From Clostridiales bacterium (GTDB taxonomy: Bacteria; Bacillota_A; Clostridia; Christensenellales; Pumilibacteraceae): a DNA stretch of 64,000 bases. The stretch covers positions 1 to 64,000 of the forward strand of contig JAISDO010000008.1 in assembly GCA_031264755.1 (NCBI GenBank). Direction: 5' to 3'. This document shows, in pieces, positions 63,441 to 64,000 of the stretch (its first letter is position 1; each line of letters begins with the position of its first letter). Position numbers and translations under genes: made by a program. The notes under the pieces are model-generated. The model saw only the letters and a list, made by a program, of their open reading frames with translations. It had not been told where the DNA came from and did no database searches.

Positions 63441-64000
63441 TTATCCACCCAATATACTGCCTATAGGCAACTTATTGCCATTGAAGAAGTCCTTAATACT
63501 TAGTTTTTTTTTGTTTGACAATTGCAATTCTAACACTTTTATACATCCGCTACCACATCCTATCACTAGACCATTGTTGCTGTCGGCATACAATATTTGG
63601 CCAGGTGTCGTTTGAGATTGAAGATCTGATACTTGAGATCTCCATATTTTGATTAGTTGACCATTCAAATATGTGTATGCACCAGGTGTACTCGTAACAC
63701 CTCTGATATGATTGTGTACATCTATACTTGACTTAGTCCAATCACACTTGCCATCTTGTTTGCGTATTATTGGGTGATAGCTTGATATACTATCTTGTTG
63801 AGGTTGTGGTACTATTTGGTCAAAACTATTAAGAAATTCCTCTAATGCTGTAGCACCTAATTGTGATAGTACAGTGTATATGTCGTCATAAGTGTGATGA
63901 GACTCTATCTCTGTAGGTACTTGCAACAATATAGGTCCAGTGTCAAGACCTCTCTCTGTACGCATAATAGTTATGCCAGATTTGTGATTGCCTTCTATAA
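63441..64000 (-). CDS. fmt: Methionyl-tRNA formyltransferase, C-terminal part (cut by window edge)
   Basis: Only the last ~186 codons are in the window; the start lies beyond position 64000. The reading frame is open to the edge, and the piece GNHKSGITIMRTERGLDTGPIL matches the middle of Fmt. The C-terminal OB-like domain (VHNHIRGVTSTPGAYTYLNGQLIKIWRSQV...) is present. The enzyme formylates initiator Met-tRNA. First gene seen of the fmt-bcp-rsmB-rlmN unit. Confidence 0.95.
   Translation of the reverse strand, partial: IEGNHKSGITIMRTERGLDTGPILLQVPTEIESHHTYDDIYTVLSQLGATALEEFLNSFDQIVPQPQQDSISSYHPIIRKQDGKCDWTKSSIDVHNHIRGVTSTPGAYTYLNGQLIKIWRSQVSDLQSQTTPGQILYADSNNGLVIGCGSGCIKVLELQLSNKKKLSIKDFFNGNKLPIGSILGG

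Noticed and set aside
1..64000. CRISPR arrays, insertion sequences, prophage or conjugative elements
   Set aside because: No regularly spaced repeats, transposase, integrase or phage structural genes were seen.

Overview
The window comes from an A+T-rich bacterium of the Bacillota, most likely an uncultured member of the Clostridia. The support is: the rplU-prp-rpmA ribosomal operon, with an L27 that carries the cleavable N-terminal extension; a trmFO-hslV-hslU order like that of Bacillus; RqcP (YabO-like) of the ribosome quality-control pathway; lipobox lipoproteins; and a putative OLE RNA-oapA-dxs locus. Coding density is high, most genes are on the minus strand, and the content is mainly chromosomal housekeeping. 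I see no prophage, CRISPR array, insertion sequence or rRNA operon.

Layout, left to right. 0-4.4 kb: a lipoprotein with an InlB-type repeat, an unknown protein, an iron-dependent alcohol dehydrogenase, a LOG-family phosphoribohydrolase and ribosomal protein L19. 4.4-9.4 kb: a 1644-residue DEDD exonuclease-RecQ-UvrD fusion. 9.5-20.2 kb: two ABC-FtsX/MacB-type fusion exporters, a P-type Ca2+ ATPase, an NADH oxidase and a membrane protein. 20.3-21.4 kb: L28 and an AraC regulator on the plus strand. 21.4-27.5 kb: an isoprenoid/translation locus, with dxs and oapA on the minus strand, a ~650-nt structured RNA behind its own promoter, and a divergent rqcP-ispDF-tyrS operon. 27.5-33.2 kb: a lipoprotein, FtsW, HslU, HslV and TrmFO. 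33.3-38 kb: a degenerate MalK-like ATPase, a CASTOR/POLLUX-like channel protein and an 8-oxoguanine glycosylase. 38.2-39.8 kb: L27-Prp-L21 behind an L21 leader, plus tRNA-Gly(GCC), a zinc-ribbon protein and tRNA-Leu(UAG). 40-48.9 kb: EF-P, a Panacea-domain protein, a membrane protein, CTP synthase, a class A PBP, and an operon of histidine kinase, membrane protein, cysteine desulfurase and ThiI. 50-55.4 kb: a shikimate operon aroC-aroB-aroA-aroQ-(aroK::rsmI). 55.4-60.4 kb: a zinc-ribbon membrane protein, an acyltransferase-like protein, further membrane or secreted proteins and one probably foreign gene. 60.6-64 kb: the fmt-bcp-rsmB-rlmN operon, with fmt running off the window.

Two signals stand out. 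First, the ~830-bp geneless stretch 24002-24828 holds a strong minus-strand promoter followed by a long structured sequence, placed directly before a four-helix membrane protein and dxs. This is the arrangement known for OLE RNA with OapA. Second, many promoter-proximal genes have a -10 box only 5-10 nt before the start codon and therefore appear to be leaderless, whereas operon-internal genes mostly use Shine-Dalgarno sites. Further points are a shikimate kinase-RsmI fusion with an unusual P-loop, a MalK-like ATPase that has lost nearly all catalytic motifs, and a 34-bp perfect palindrome inside a coding region. All calls were made by reading the sequence; no database search was run.
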